Both the position numbers and the translations under genes were made by a program. The notes beneath the pieces were generated by a model, which saw nothing but the letters and a program-made list of their open reading frames with translations, made no database searches and was not told the DNA's origin. This document shows positions 48,936 through 56,749 of a DNA stretch of 64,000 bases, piece by piece (the stretch's first letter is position 1; the number at the start of each line of letters is the position of its first letter). Where the stretch lies: the NCBI GenBank assembly GCA_963677655.1, contig OY782088.1, one strand, 5' to 3'. Source of the DNA: Saccharicrinis sp963677655. GTDB lineage: Bacteria > Bacteroidota > Bacteroidia > Bacteroidales > Marinilabiliaceae.

Positions 48936-48943
48936 CAAAGTTA
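48936..48943 (-). promoter_or_regulatory. -7 element for the HNH/HTH gene
   Basis: Minus strand TAACTTTG (TAnnTTTG), 87 bases before the start at 48848, with a TTG 16 bases upstream as a weak -33 box. The rest of 48849-49151 shows nothing I can support. Confidence 0.4.
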
Positions 48944-49151
48944 AATATTTATATTAAAACAATACTATATTAATGATTAAAAAATTACTTATAACAACCC
49001 TATTTATTATTTAACCCTTTTCTATACTTTAAAACGTTACAAGTACACAAAATGTTTATTGAAATAATTTATTAAACAATTAAAAAAATAAGGTCTATTA
49101 ATCTACATAAATAGATGTATCATAATATTTTATTAATTTTTTATAAAAACA

Positions 49152-49177
49152 AAAGGTCATTCGTTTGAATGACCTTT
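49152..49177 (-). terminator. terminator after yceI
   Basis: AAAGGTCATTC (49152-49162) pairs perfectly with GAATGACCTTT (49167-49177) over GTTT. The minus strand continues TGTTTTTAT. Confidence 0.8.
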
Positions 49178-49205
49178 ACATGTTGATTGGGGTAATTATT
49201 TTTAT

Positions 49206-49775
49206 TTATTCTGTAATTAATTTTACATCAAGAGTAAAATCATCGTAGATTACTTTATCTCCTAAATCATCAAAGAAGCTTTTTGAACCATATCTTACGT
49301 CATACTTAGATCTGTCAACAACTAAAACTCCTGAAAATTCTTTTCCATTACGTGTAACAACAAATTCAATTGGATTTGTTTTTCCTTTAATTGTTAAGTC
49401 ACCTTTTACAGTAGCTTTTCCGGCTACAAATTTTGAACTGCTTGTAACTTTTAAAGTTGCAGTTGGAAATTTTTCTACACTAAAGAAGTCATCTGACTTT
49501 AAGTGACCAATTAATTTTGCGTTATAATCAGCGTCTTCAAGATCATCGTTTGTCATACTTTGCATATCAATTACAAAGGTACCTGAAGCTAATTTATCTC
49601 CTTTTACAGAAAACGTTCCTTCTTTAATTGCAATATGACCATTGTGCGCTCCACCAATTTTTTTACCTTCCCATTTAACGGTTGATTTTGATGCGTCTAC
49701 TGTGAAATCCTGCGCATATACACCTGCTGATACTAATACTAAAACTGCTAATACTAAACTTTTCATCGTCTTCAT
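49206..49775 (-). CDS. YceI-family periplasmic lipid-binding protein
   Basis: A 189-residue secreted protein: signal peptide (residues 1-21, ending GVYAQ), then a YceI lipocalin-like barrel. Typical features are DFTVDASKSTVKWEGKKIGG, HNGHIAIKEG, DLKSDDFF-type LKSDDFFSVEKFPTATL and GDLTIKGKTNPIEF. The family binds isoprenoids or related lipids and is often stress-induced. The native ligand here is unknown. An ATG three codons downstream is an alternative start. It is a single-gene unit with its own terminator. Confidence 0.94.
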   Translation of the reverse strand: MKTMKSLVLAVLVLVSAGVYAQDFTVDASKSTVKWEGKKIGGAHNGHIAIKEGTFSVKGDKLASGTFVIDMQSMTNDDLEDADYNAKLIGHLKSDDFFSVEKFPTATLKVTSSSKFVAGKATVKGDLTIKGKTNPIEFVVTRNGKEFSGVLVVDRSKYDVRYGSKSFFDDLGDKVIYDDFTLDVKLITE

Positions 49776-49908
49776 GATTCTTTTTTTTATTGGTTTCTAT
49801 TACTTTAATTCTATAAATGATTATTGATTAAGGATCAATCATTGAACTTATAAGGCAAATTATATTACATAAATCCTTTTTTGTCTTTCATAAATCCAAA
49901 ATCTCCTT

Positions 49909-50619
49909 TTATCTCATTGGTATATCCATTACTAATAGTTTTGATGGAGATACAATTTCTATGTCAAATGATTCAGTTTCCCAAATTCCTATGGCATCCC
50001 TGGTTTTTAATACTTGATTGTTGATTTTAATTTCACCATCAATAAGCATAATGTAAACACCATTTTCTTTTGTCTTTACATTATATTGTTGAGTTCCCGG
50101 TTGTGTAAAATTCCCCAAATTAAACCATGCATCCTGGTGAATCCATACTCCCTGATCATCTTCATTAGGACTTAGGATCTGATAGAATTCATTTTCCTTT
50201 TCCACATCCTTTATAGAAATCTGATCGTAACGTGGTTCTACATTTTTTTTATTAGGGAATAACCAAATCTGAAACAGACTAAGCGACTCTTCGTTACTAT
50301 GATTAAACTCACTATGAAAAATACCACTACCAGCACTCATCACCTGCACTTCCCCGGCATTGATAACAGAACTATTTCCCATGGAATCTTTATGCTCCAA
50401 TGCTCCCGATAACGGGATGGTAATAATTTCCATATTATCGTGAGGGTGTTCAGGAAATCCACCACCAGGAGCAATCATATCATCATTTAAAACACGCAAC
50501 ACTCCAAAGTGAATTCGCTCAGGATGATAGTAATTTGCAAAGCTGAATGAATACTTTGTATTTAACCATCCATAATTTGCAGCTCCTCTTGATTCTGATG
50601 TATATAATATTGTTTGCAT
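49909..50619 (-). CDS. pirin-family protein
   Basis: A 236-residue bicupin of the pirin family. The metal ligands are H58, H60, H102 and E104 in FPEHPHDNMEI and GIFHSEFNHS, all conserved. Bacterial pirins such as YhhW oxidise quercetin in vitro, and others have regulatory roles; the physiological reaction is uncertain. A TAnnTTTG element lies 22 bases upstream. It is followed on the same strand by YceI, and preceded by an AraC regulator that may control it. Confidence 0.94.
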   Translation of the reverse strand: MQTILYTSESRGAANYGWLNTKYSFSFANYYHPERIHFGVLRVLNDDMIAPGGGFPEHPHDNMEIITIPLSGALEHKDSMGNSSVINAGEVQVMSAGSGIFHSEFNHSNEESLSLFQIWLFPNKKNVEPRYDQISIKDVEKENEFYQILSPNEDDQGVWIHQDAWFNLGNFTQPGTQQYNVKTKENGVYIMLIDGEIKINNQVLKTRDAIGIWETESFDIEIVSPSKLLVMDIPMR

Positions 50620-50641
50620 CTCTTTCGTTTTTTGTACGATA

Positions 50642-50649
50642 CAAACATA
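50642..50649 (-). promoter_or_regulatory. -7 element for the pirin gene
   Basis: Minus strand TATGTTTG (TAnnTTTG), 22 bases before the pirin start. A GTCGTATGTTTGTATCGTAC stretch spans it and may hold an operator. Confidence 0.4.
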
Positions 50650-50708
50650 CGACGAGAATTTAGGTATGTGATTACGAAAATCAGTTGAGGTATTGCAAAA
50701 ATCAGATA

Positions 50709-51596
50709 TTAAGGTGTTTTATTGCGATTTTCAGTACGAAATTGGCCAGGAGTTACGCCAACATTCTTTTTAAAGAAATTACTAAAGTGTGATGGTTCTT
50801 CAAATCCAAGCTCAAAAGCAAGTTCCTTATTACTATTATCTGTAAACAATAATAAGCGTTTTGCTTCAACTAAAATTTTATCCTGAATAAACTCTTTTGC
50901 AGATTTACCTGATTGAGTTTTGACATATTTATTTAAATAATCACTACTTACAGCTAAAATATCGGCATATTCAGATACTTTATGTAACGTAGTATACTTT
51001 TCTTCTATCAAACGCTTAAAACTGATAAAAAGATTATTTGAGCCCGTTGCCTGCTCTAGTTCAACTGATTTTTGAAGACTACATAAAGAAGTAATTCGAA
51101 TGAAAAATAATTTTAACAGTGCCCCAAGTGCATCGTATTGAAAAGTCAGGCCTATATTTGAATAATATTTAACCTGATCGACAATATTTTCAAGATCTTC
51201 AAAATCTTTTTGAGGTAGATGGAGTGGTGGTGAATAACCATAGGTATTATATAAATATACCCGATCTATTATTTTTTGGTGTATATTATTTTGAAGTAAA
51301 AACTCAGAACTAAAGTTCATCACCCAACCTTCTGGTTTTTCAGGTGTACTTATTTGATGAACCTGACCGGGATAAACCAGATGCAATGAATAATCATTAA
51401 TTTCAAACTCATTAAAATCAATATAATGCGTTCCATTACCATGTTTAACCAAAACCATTGTATAATAATTATGCCTGTGAGGATCATCGTCAATACCATT
51501 TAAATGATCAAATACTTCACCAATATCTTTAAGAATAAATTCTACTTTATCTCCTGATTGATTATTTAAGCCATAGGTTTTGACTATCTGGTTCAT
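50709..51596 (-). CDS. AraC-family transcriptional regulator
   Basis: A 295-residue regulator with an N-terminal cupin sensor (about residues 30-130, with DPHRHNYYTMVLVKHG) and a C-terminal double HTH (about 190-290). The family signature near the end is ELAFELGFEEPSHFSNFFKKNVGVTPGQFR. It lies 89 bases upstream of the pirin gene on the same strand and is a candidate activator of it, by position only. The ligand is unknown. Confidence 0.94.
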   Translation of the reverse strand: MNQIVKTYGLNNQSGDKVEFILKDIGEVFDHLNGIDDDPHRHNYYTMVLVKHGNGTHYIDFNEFEINDYSLHLVYPGQVHQISTPEKPEGWVMNFSSEFLLQNNIHQKIIDRVYLYNTYGYSPPLHLPQKDFEDLENIVDQVKYYSNIGLTFQYDALGALLKLFFIRITSLCSLQKSVELEQATGSNNLFISFKRLIEEKYTTLHKVSEYADILAVSSDYLNKYVKTQSGKSAKEFIQDKILVEAKRLLLFTDNSNKELAFELGFEEPSHFSNFFKKNVGVTPGQFRTENRNKTP

Positions 51597-51778
51597 TAGT
51601 TTTTTTGTAATTTATATCCGGTTCCTGATAATTATAGTAGTACCGATTGAAAAATGAAATGAGCCTAATCTTCTTTTCACATGTATACCAAGTGAAACTT
51701 GACTTTTCCAATTTTCAATACACAACTAAAACGGTATAACAATATAATAATTATTCTGATTCCTTTGTATAAGGGCAT

Positions 51779-51846
51779 AAAAAAACGCCCCGCGGAGATT
51801 CCTGCGGGACGTCAATCTTTAACCAAACCTAACCCTAAACTATGAG
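51779..51846 (-). ncRNA. candidate small RNA of about 67 nt
   Basis: On the minus strand an excellent promoter (51852-51882) is followed after about 65 bases by an imperfect GC-rich hairpin, CGTCCCGC (51811-51804) with GCGGGGCG (51793-51786), and a run of seven T (51785-51779). The RNA would begin near 51845. Its 5' half (TTTAGGGTTAGGTTTGG) looks unstructured and free to pair. No open frame of use is inside. Alternatively it is an attenuator leader for the AraC gene, which starts 183 bases further on. I do not recognise an Rfam family. Confidence 0.55.
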
Positions 51847-51851
51847 TACAA

Positions 51852-51882
51852 CAAAGATAAATAATATTGTACTTTTTACAAA
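51852..51882 (-). promoter_or_regulatory. consensus Bacteroidota promoter of the small RNA
   Basis: On the minus strand TTTG (51882-51879), exactly 19 bases, then TATCTTTG (51859-51852). This is the best TTTG-N19-TAnnTTTG match I found in the window. Confidence 0.65.
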
Positions 51883-51941
51883 TAATTAATGATCATTTAA
51901 TGTTAAATTATGCTAAATGGTAGTTTATTGCGGAAATATTA

Positions 51942-51990
51942 TAAACCAGTCAGGTTTATTTACAACCCGTATTAAAACCTGACAAGTTTA
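51942..51990. repeat. CCTGTCAGG hairpin, copy B (diverged)
   Basis: TAAACCAGTCAGGTTTATT and the complement of ATTAAAACCTGACAAGTTTA form an imperfect inverted repeat of the same family as 9981-10032. It overlaps the last three bases of the histidine kinase gene and probably ends its transcript. Confidence 0.65.
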
Positions 51991-53883
51991 AAGACTTTTT
52001 TCCTTCTTCTCAAAAACTATTGCAAACGTAGTTCCTTTGCCTAATTCGGTTTCTACATGGAGTTTTGCATTGTTTTCTTTAACAAAGCCACAGACTAACT
52101 GCATACCTAAGCCTACTCCTTTTTCATTTTGGGTACCGTAGGTGCTGTTAATTTTATTAAAGTCGAATAGTTTATCTTTTTGCTCCTGAGTCATACCAAC
52201 TCCTGTATCGGAAATTTTAAGTATGGTATGGAGTGTTGTATATTCTGCTGATACCGCAACGCTTCCTCCTGCCGGAGTAAACTTAATGGCATTATTAATC
52301 AGGTTACGCAGAGCGATAGATAAGTTTACCCTATCGACAAATAAGGTAACGGAAGGCTGAATGTTGATACTAACATTAATATTCTTTTTATTGGATACAT
52401 GCTTTAGGTGGTCTACCTCTAGTGTTGCCACATCTTTTAGGTTTACTGTAGTAGGTACAGATTGTTGATCGCCCATTTGATTAACACCCCATTGCAACAG
52501 GTTATCGAGTAAATCTAACATACTCGCCGATGATGACTTAAGTTCTTTGCCAAGTATTAAGAGTTTATCTACATCATTATGCTCTGAACATATTTCTATT
52601 ACCTCTGCATAACTGTGAAAGGTTGCCAACGGACTGCGTAAATCGTGCGATAATATGGAGAAAAACTTATTTTTTGTGGCGTTGGCATTTTCAAGTTCTT
52701 TGCGTTGCTGCTCTAATATTAAATTGGTTTTACGGCGCTCTCGACTGATTTTTAAAATAATAAAAACCAATACCGTTAAAAGAATTAATACCGATATGGC
52801 ACATATGGCAATAATTAAATAGCGGTTTTTATAGGCCTTTTCCTCATCTACTTCTTTTTGCTTTTGGGCTACCTCGTATTTGGTATGCAGATTGGCTATT
52901 TTACGTATGGTTTCTTCGTTATTGATACTATCACGGTAAGCCACATATTGTTTGTGATGAAAAAATGCCTTTTCAAAGTCTTTTGACTGATTGTATATGG
53001 TTGATAAGCGCAGACTGGCATCGCGTATTTGTTCTTTTAAACCATGCTCCTGCGCTAACAGTAAGCTCTTATGTGCAGTTTTTTTGGCTTTGCTATATTG
53101 TTTGCGTTTAAAGTATACCTCTGCTAAACCATCTAAATAGGACGACACTGCATAGTTATCGCCAAGTGGCTCTAGTATTTCAATGGATTTGTTTAAATAG
53201 ATTTCTGCACTATCGAGTTTATTTTGTGCTGTGTAGACAAGGCCGATATTGCCTTTGGAATAGGCTATACCATAAATATGTTTAAACTTATTAAACAACA
53301 AGTCTGTTATATAAAAACAATTTAAAGCTTCTTGAAGTAAACCATCCTTTCTATATAATTCACCCTTATTTAATAGCGTAGTTAAGTATCGAACAGAGTC
53401 ATTAGCCATTCTGAAACCTTCAACAGCATATTCATAACATTGAATAGCCTTATTAATCTCATTGTTATTCTGATAAATGTCGGCTAATAAAAGGAATGAT
53501 GTTAAAACTCCATCTTGTCTATTTTCCAGAAGATATAAATCCCTACTATTTAACAATAAAGTAATAGCTTTATCTAATTCTCCTATTTTAGAAAAGGCTT
53601 GTGCTTTAGCTGCTAAAATAGCTGCCATCCAAGAATTTTGTTTTGCTCTTTTCGCAATTTCATAACCCATATCTGAATATTTTATTCTTTCATATGGATT
53701 ATCGGATTCATAGGCAAGCCTTTTATAGATAAAAAAAGACTCGGTCATATTTCCTTTTATAGAATCTATATAAAGTAAGGATTTTAGACTATCGATTTGT
53801 ATATTATCTGCCTTTATTGAAGTTTGAAATACTTTAAGTAGTATACAATATACTATTAATACTTTATATAACACATAGTACAA
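51988..53883 (-). CDS. TPR-containing sensor histidine kinase
   Basis: A signal peptide is followed by about six TPR repeats (residues about 70-350 counted from the outermost GTG at 53922), one membrane helix (368-391), a coiled linker, a HisKA domain with H426 in FFSILSHDLRSPL, and a HATPase domain (NLINNAIKFTP, ISDTGVGM, GVGLGMQLV). No receiver or regulator is fused. The start is uncertain because no ATG precedes residue 59. I chose the TTG at 53883, which gives a normal signal peptide. The GTG at 53922 lies inside a terminator hairpin. The periplasmic TPRs may sense a protein or peptide; the small gene upstream (53939) is a candidate partner. Confidence 0.88.
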   Translation of the reverse strand: MYYVLYKVLIVYCILLKVFQTSIKADNIQIDSLKSLLYIDSIKGNMTESFFIYKRLAYESDNPYERIKYSDMGYEIAKRAKQNSWMAAILAAKAQAFSKIGELDKAITLLLNSRDLYLLENRQDGVLTSFLLLADIYQNNNEINKAIQCYEYAVEGFRMANDSVRYLTTLLNKGELYRKDGLLQEALNCFYITDLLFNKFKHIYGIAYSKGNIGLVYTAQNKLDSAEIYLNKSIEILEPLGDNYAVSSYLDGLAEVYFKRKQYSKAKKTAHKSLLLAQEHGLKEQIRDASLRLSTIYNQSKDFEKAFFHHKQYVAYRDSINNEETIRKIANLHTKYEVAQKQKEVDEEKAYKNRYLIIAICAISVLILLTVLVFIILKISRERRKTNLILEQQRKELENANATKNKFFSILSHDLRSPLATFHSYAEVIEICSEHNDVDKLLILGKELKSSSASMLDLLDNLLQWGVNQMGDQQSVPTTVNLKDVATLEVDHLKHVSNKKNINVSINIQPSVTLFVDRVNLSIALRNLINNAIKFTPAGGSVAVSAEYTTLHTILKISDTGVGMTQEQKDKLFDFNKINSTYGTQNEKGVGLGMQLVCGFVKENNAKLHVETELGKGTTFAIVFEKKEKSL

Positions 53884-53898
53884 ATTAATAAGAAAAAA

Positions 53899-53927
53899 AA
53901 TTAGTGCATTTAAATACTGCACTAATT
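53899..53927 (-). terminator. terminator between the 122-residue gene and the kinase
   Basis: AATTAGTGCA (53899-53908) pairs perfectly with TGCACTAATT (53918-53927). The minus strand continues with a run of T. It lies 12 bases after the stop of the upstream gene and overlaps the outermost possible kinase start. Confidence 0.75.
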
Positions 53928-53938
53928 CCCAAAAATAA

Positions 53939-54307
53939 TTATGCTGGAGGATCCACTTTTAATACTGGATCATCAGTAATCTTACTACCATCCTTATAAA
54001 TATAATCAATATTATAAGATTCTATTCCTGAAGCAGTTTTAGAAATAATACCAGTCCAATCAGTTGATTCATTTTCGCTATGAGGATCTGTTGAAAAAAT
54101 ATCCTGGCTATCAGATTTTTTATATATATTAACAATTTCCTGGATATCACTATTTTTCATAAGTTTCCAGGTTATTGTACCTCCGGCTGATACCTCAGAA
54201 GTAATTGTTTTATCGTGCTCATGACCTTCATTGTCTTTTAAATGAAGCACAATTTCGTCGCCTTTTTTAACGGCTTTGAGTTCAATAATTACGTTGTTTT
54301 CGTCCAT
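53939..54307 (-). CDS. unknown 122-residue acidic protein
   Basis: A small soluble, acidic, beta-rich protein with no signal peptide. It opens MDENNVIIELKAVKKGDE and has GGTITWKLMKNSDIQEIV in the middle (residues 42-59). It ends PVLKVDPPA. It has a proper ATG, protein-like composition and a strong terminator just downstream, before the histidine kinase. I do not recognise a family. Adjacency to the kinase suggests, but does not prove, a linked role. Confidence 0.65.
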   Translation of the reverse strand: MDENNVIIELKAVKKGDEIVLHLKDNEGHEHDKTITSEVSAGGTITWKLMKNSDIQEIVNIYKKSDSQDIFSTDPHSENESTDWTGIISKTASGIESYNIDYIYKDGSKITDDPVLKVDPPA

Positions 54308-54480
54308 ATATTAAATGTGTATTTCAATAGATTATTAGGTTGCTAGATCATAAAACCATTAGATTTATTCAATTAATTACTATCACCCAACAAACAACTA
54401 TAAGTTTAGTTTTCTAAAAATAGAATTTTTAAATGTATTTGTTGTTAATTCGGAGGTGTTTTTTTAAAACCAACGAAACA

Positions 54481-54527
54481 AAACCTGTCAGGATTATTTA
54501 CATGATGCAAATAATCCTGACAGGTTT
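54481..54527. repeat. CCTGTCAGG hairpin, copy C
   Basis: Perfect 19-bp inverted repeat: AAACCTGTCAGGATTATTT (54481-54499) with its complement at 54509-54527, with a 9-base loop and a T-rich right side. Confidence 0.8.
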
Positions 54528-54548
54528 GTTTTTAATTTACCGGATTGC

Positions 54549-54652
54549 AAATCCTACCTTGTAATTAAAAGAGGGAATTGCTTATTAGTTGAAAGTATTC
54601 TTAAATGTATAGAATGTTTTATAAAACACGGATCACAGATCCGCGTTAACTT
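54549..54652 (+). repeat. direct repeat R1 of repeat island 2
   Basis: About 104 bases that recur with roughly 87 percent identity by eye at 55056-55160 in the same orientation. Both share AAAAGAGGGAATTGCTT and CACGGATCACAGAT. R1 contains a perfect CGGATC-ACA-GATCCG hairpin (54629-54643), which is degraded in R2. No coding frame is shared. Confidence 0.75.
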
Positions 54653-54713
54653 GTAGAAGGGCAACTCATTTATTATGTGATATTTAATAATTACAACAGG
54701 TCTAGCTTATATC

Positions 54714-54768
54714 CGCATCGTAACTGCGTCGTGATTGCGTCGTGATTGCGTCGTGATTGCGTCGTAAC
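54714..54768 (+). repeat. 11-bp tandem array, TGCGTCGTGAT type
   Basis: Five consecutive 11-base units: CGCATCGTAAC, TGCGTCGTGAT three times (54725, 54736, 54747) and TGCGTCGTAAC (54758-54768). It ends three bases before the 126-bp core element. Since 11 is not a multiple of 3, it is not a protein repeat. Confidence 0.85.
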
Positions 54769-54771
54769 ATC

Positions 54772-54897
54772 TGCGGGTATTCAACAGATATTATTTATAA
54801 ATGCCACACATATAATACACATCTGGTTCACTAATAAGTGAAGGTATAGTGAACCAATAGTGAAGGAATAGTGAAGGAGAAGTGATGAATACCCGCA
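54772..54897 (-). repeat. composite 126-bp core element, copy 2
   Basis: Bounded by TGCGGGTAT (54772-54780) and ATACCCGCA (54889-54897). Inside, AGTGAAGGTAT, AGTGAACCAAT, AGTGAAGGAAT and AGTGAAGGAGA follow each other at exactly 11 bases (54837-54880). GGTTCACTA (54825-54833) can pair with TAGTGAACC (54847-54855). It is an inverted copy of 10078-10203, with the same length and the same internal order. Confidence 0.8.
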
Positions 54898-54900
54898 GCA

Positions 54901-54937
54901 GTATCGACTAAGGTACGGAGCAGGTGCGAAGCAGGTG
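54901..54937 (+). repeat. 11-bp tandem array, GGTACGGAGCA type
   Basis: GTATCGACTAA, GGTACGGAGCA (54912-54922) and GGTGCGAAGCA (54923-54933), then GGTG: again an 11-base period, with a sequence unrelated to the arrays at 54714 and 54837. The matching flank of copy 1 is ACGAACAAGCT-ACGAAACAGCT. From 54938 to 55055 I see only an AGTTCA-CT-TGAACT palindrome (55015-55028). Confidence 0.65.
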
Positions 54938-55055
54938 TTACTTATTTAAGGAGGAAATGTTTATGATTTTATTCTACCGGATTACAATTATTGCGATAAA
55001 TGAGAGCAGAGTTAAGTTCACTTGAACTATGCCAAATTGAGCAATAATCATAAAA

Positions 55056-55160
55056 TAAATCCTTCCTTATAATCAAAAGAGGGAATTGCTTTATAGTTTA
55101 AAGTATTCTTTAATGTACAGAATGCTTATATAACACGGATCACAGATTCGCGATAACTTT
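55056..55160 (+). repeat. direct repeat R2 of repeat island 2
   Basis: Second copy of the roughly 104-base repeat at 54549-54652, same orientation, with about a dozen differences. R1 and R2 flank the 126-bp core element and its arrays. Confidence 0.75.
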
Positions 55161-55164
55161 AAAA

Positions 55165-55209
55165 AACCTGTCAGGATTATTTTCACTACGTAAATAATCC
55201 TGACAGGTT
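55165..55209. repeat. CCTGTCAGG hairpin, copy D
   Basis: Perfect 18-bp inverted repeat: AACCTGTCAGGATTATTT (55165-55182) with its complement at 55192-55209, 9-base loop. Nearly identical to copy C, and it follows R2 directly as copy C precedes R1. Confidence 0.8.
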
Positions 55210-55274
55210 ATAAAAAAGGGTTCTCACAAATAATGTAAGAACCCTCTGCATTTTAACTGTATGTACTTTTTTAA

Positions 55275-55322
55275 AAACCATTCAGGATAATTTGCATGAT
55301 GCTTATTAATCCTGACTGGTTT
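55275..55322. repeat. CCTGTCAGG hairpin, copy E (efflux operon terminator)
   Basis: An imperfect inverted repeat (AAACCATTCAGGAT with ATTAATCCTGACTGGTTT) of the same family, ending 4 bases from the stop of the outer-membrane efflux gene. On the minus strand it is followed by a T run and probably ends the efflux operon transcript. Confidence 0.7.
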
Positions 55323-55326
55323 ATAA

Positions 55327-56745
55327 TTAATTTTTCCCTCCACCTAGTGCTTTATATAGGTCAACTGAATAGTTTAACTGCTCTAATTTATCAGAAACCT
55401 GACTTAACTGAGCTGATAACAAACTTTGCTGTGCACTTAATACTTCAACGTAATTGGCTTCACCGGCTTTTAATAATTCTTGTGTAAAATCAACAGCTTT
55501 GGTTAAAGCCTCAATTTGTTTGATACGTAAGGTATTTTTATTTACCGACGATTTAAAACTGAATAAAATATCTGATACTTCTTGTCCTGCTGCTAACACA
55601 GTATTTTTAAAAGTTAACAGAGCCTCTTCCTGTTGTGACTTTGCAATAGCTAAATTACCTCGCAACTGCTTTTTATAAAAAATTGGCTGAGCAATTCCAG
55701 CTACAAAATTAGCTGCAATATTTTCAGGTTTAAAGAAATCTGATAATTCTGTTCCACTATAACCTAGAAATCCACTACTTAATGTAATACTTGGATATAA
55801 ACTTGCTTGTGCTGCATTAGTTGCTTCAAACGCTGCTCTGAATGATAACTCAGCACTTAACACATCAGGACGTTTAGATAACAACTGAGCTGGAACACCA
55901 TATTTCAACTCTGTTGGAACAGATTGCTGACTGATAGCATTACGAGAAATTGCACCTGGTGTTTTTCCCAATAAAATACTCAAAGCATTTTCCTGCTGAT
56001 GAATTTGATTTTCAATAGTATATACTGACAACTGTGTATTATACAATAATGCATTACTTTGCTCTACTGCTGCACCTGTTGTTTGTCCTGCATCTTTTAA
56101 TGCCTGCATAGTTTCAGCACTTTGCGAAAGTAGTTCAATGGTTTCTTTAGTAACCTTTAACTGCTCATCCAACGACATTAAAGCATAGTATAATTGAGCT
56201 ACACCTGCAATAATATTTGTTTGAACCAGATTTTTATATTCTGTAGAATTCAACAGATTGGCATATTGAGCTTTTTTGGCACTATTTAATTTTCCCCATG
56301 CATCAATTTCCCATGATGTAGTTAACCCCACATTTAATGTATTTGCATTGTAACCAAGCACTTTCGTTGCTCCATCTTTAATACTGTACAACGTATATTC
56401 ATCTTGAGCAGCAACACTTAACGTAGGTAGTTTAGCAGCTTTAGCCATTGCAAAATTAGCCTCAGCTTGCTTTATACGTTCAAAAGCAACTTTCATATCC
56501 AGGTTATTATCCAGGGCCTCCTGAATCAATTGCTTTAGTATATCATCGCTAAAATATTCCTGCCATGGAATATCAGCTATAGTAGTCGAATCTGAGAGAT
56601 TTAAATTCTCATCTCTGATTAAATCCTTAGTATCAACATTTAAGTCGGATACATTTTTACTTGTTCGGCATGAACTCATTCCGATAGCTATAAACAAAGC
56701 TATCAGAATGGCACTTTTGCCTGTATATTTTATTTTTTTATGCAT
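55327..56745 (-). CDS. RND efflux outer-membrane lipoprotein (TolC/OprM type)
   Basis: A 472-residue outer-membrane channel from the ATG at 56745, which starts 4 bases after the RND stop. An upstream in-frame start would overlap the RND gene. It has a lipoprotein signal (FIAIGMSSC with the lipobox Cys), then two TolC-like repeats of long coiled-coil helices and strands, as in OprM/CusC. KRPDVLSAELSFRAAFEATNAAQ and YPSITLSSGF are family segments. It is the last gene of the marR-adaptor-pump-channel operon. Confidence 0.94.
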   Translation of the reverse strand: MHKKIKYTGKSAILIALFIAIGMSSCRTSKNVSDLNVDTKDLIRDENLNLSDSTTIADIPWQEYFSDDILKQLIQEALDNNLDMKVAFERIKQAEANFAMAKAAKLPTLSVAAQDEYTLYSIKDGATKVLGYNANTLNVGLTTSWEIDAWGKLNSAKKAQYANLLNSTEYKNLVQTNIIAGVAQLYYALMSLDEQLKVTKETIELLSQSAETMQALKDAGQTTGAAVEQSNALLYNTQLSVYTIENQIHQQENALSILLGKTPGAISRNAISQQSVPTELKYGVPAQLLSKRPDVLSAELSFRAAFEATNAAQASLYPSITLSSGFLGYSGTELSDFFKPENIAANFVAGIAQPIFYKKQLRGNLAIAKSQQEEALLTFKNTVLAAGQEVSDILFSFKSSVNKNTLRIKQIEALTKAVDFTQELLKAGEANYVEVLSAQQSLLSAQLSQVSDKLEQLNYSVDLYKALGGGKN

Positions 56746-56749
56746 CGTA

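Noticed and set aside
51842..51889. 15-codon frame starting MSTTKINN on the plus strand
   Set aside because: It is antisense to the better-supported small-RNA promoter and has no downstream gene to lead.
54714..54768. CRISPR-like array
   Set aside because: Units are 11 bases, directly adjacent and without spacers, and no cas genes are present.
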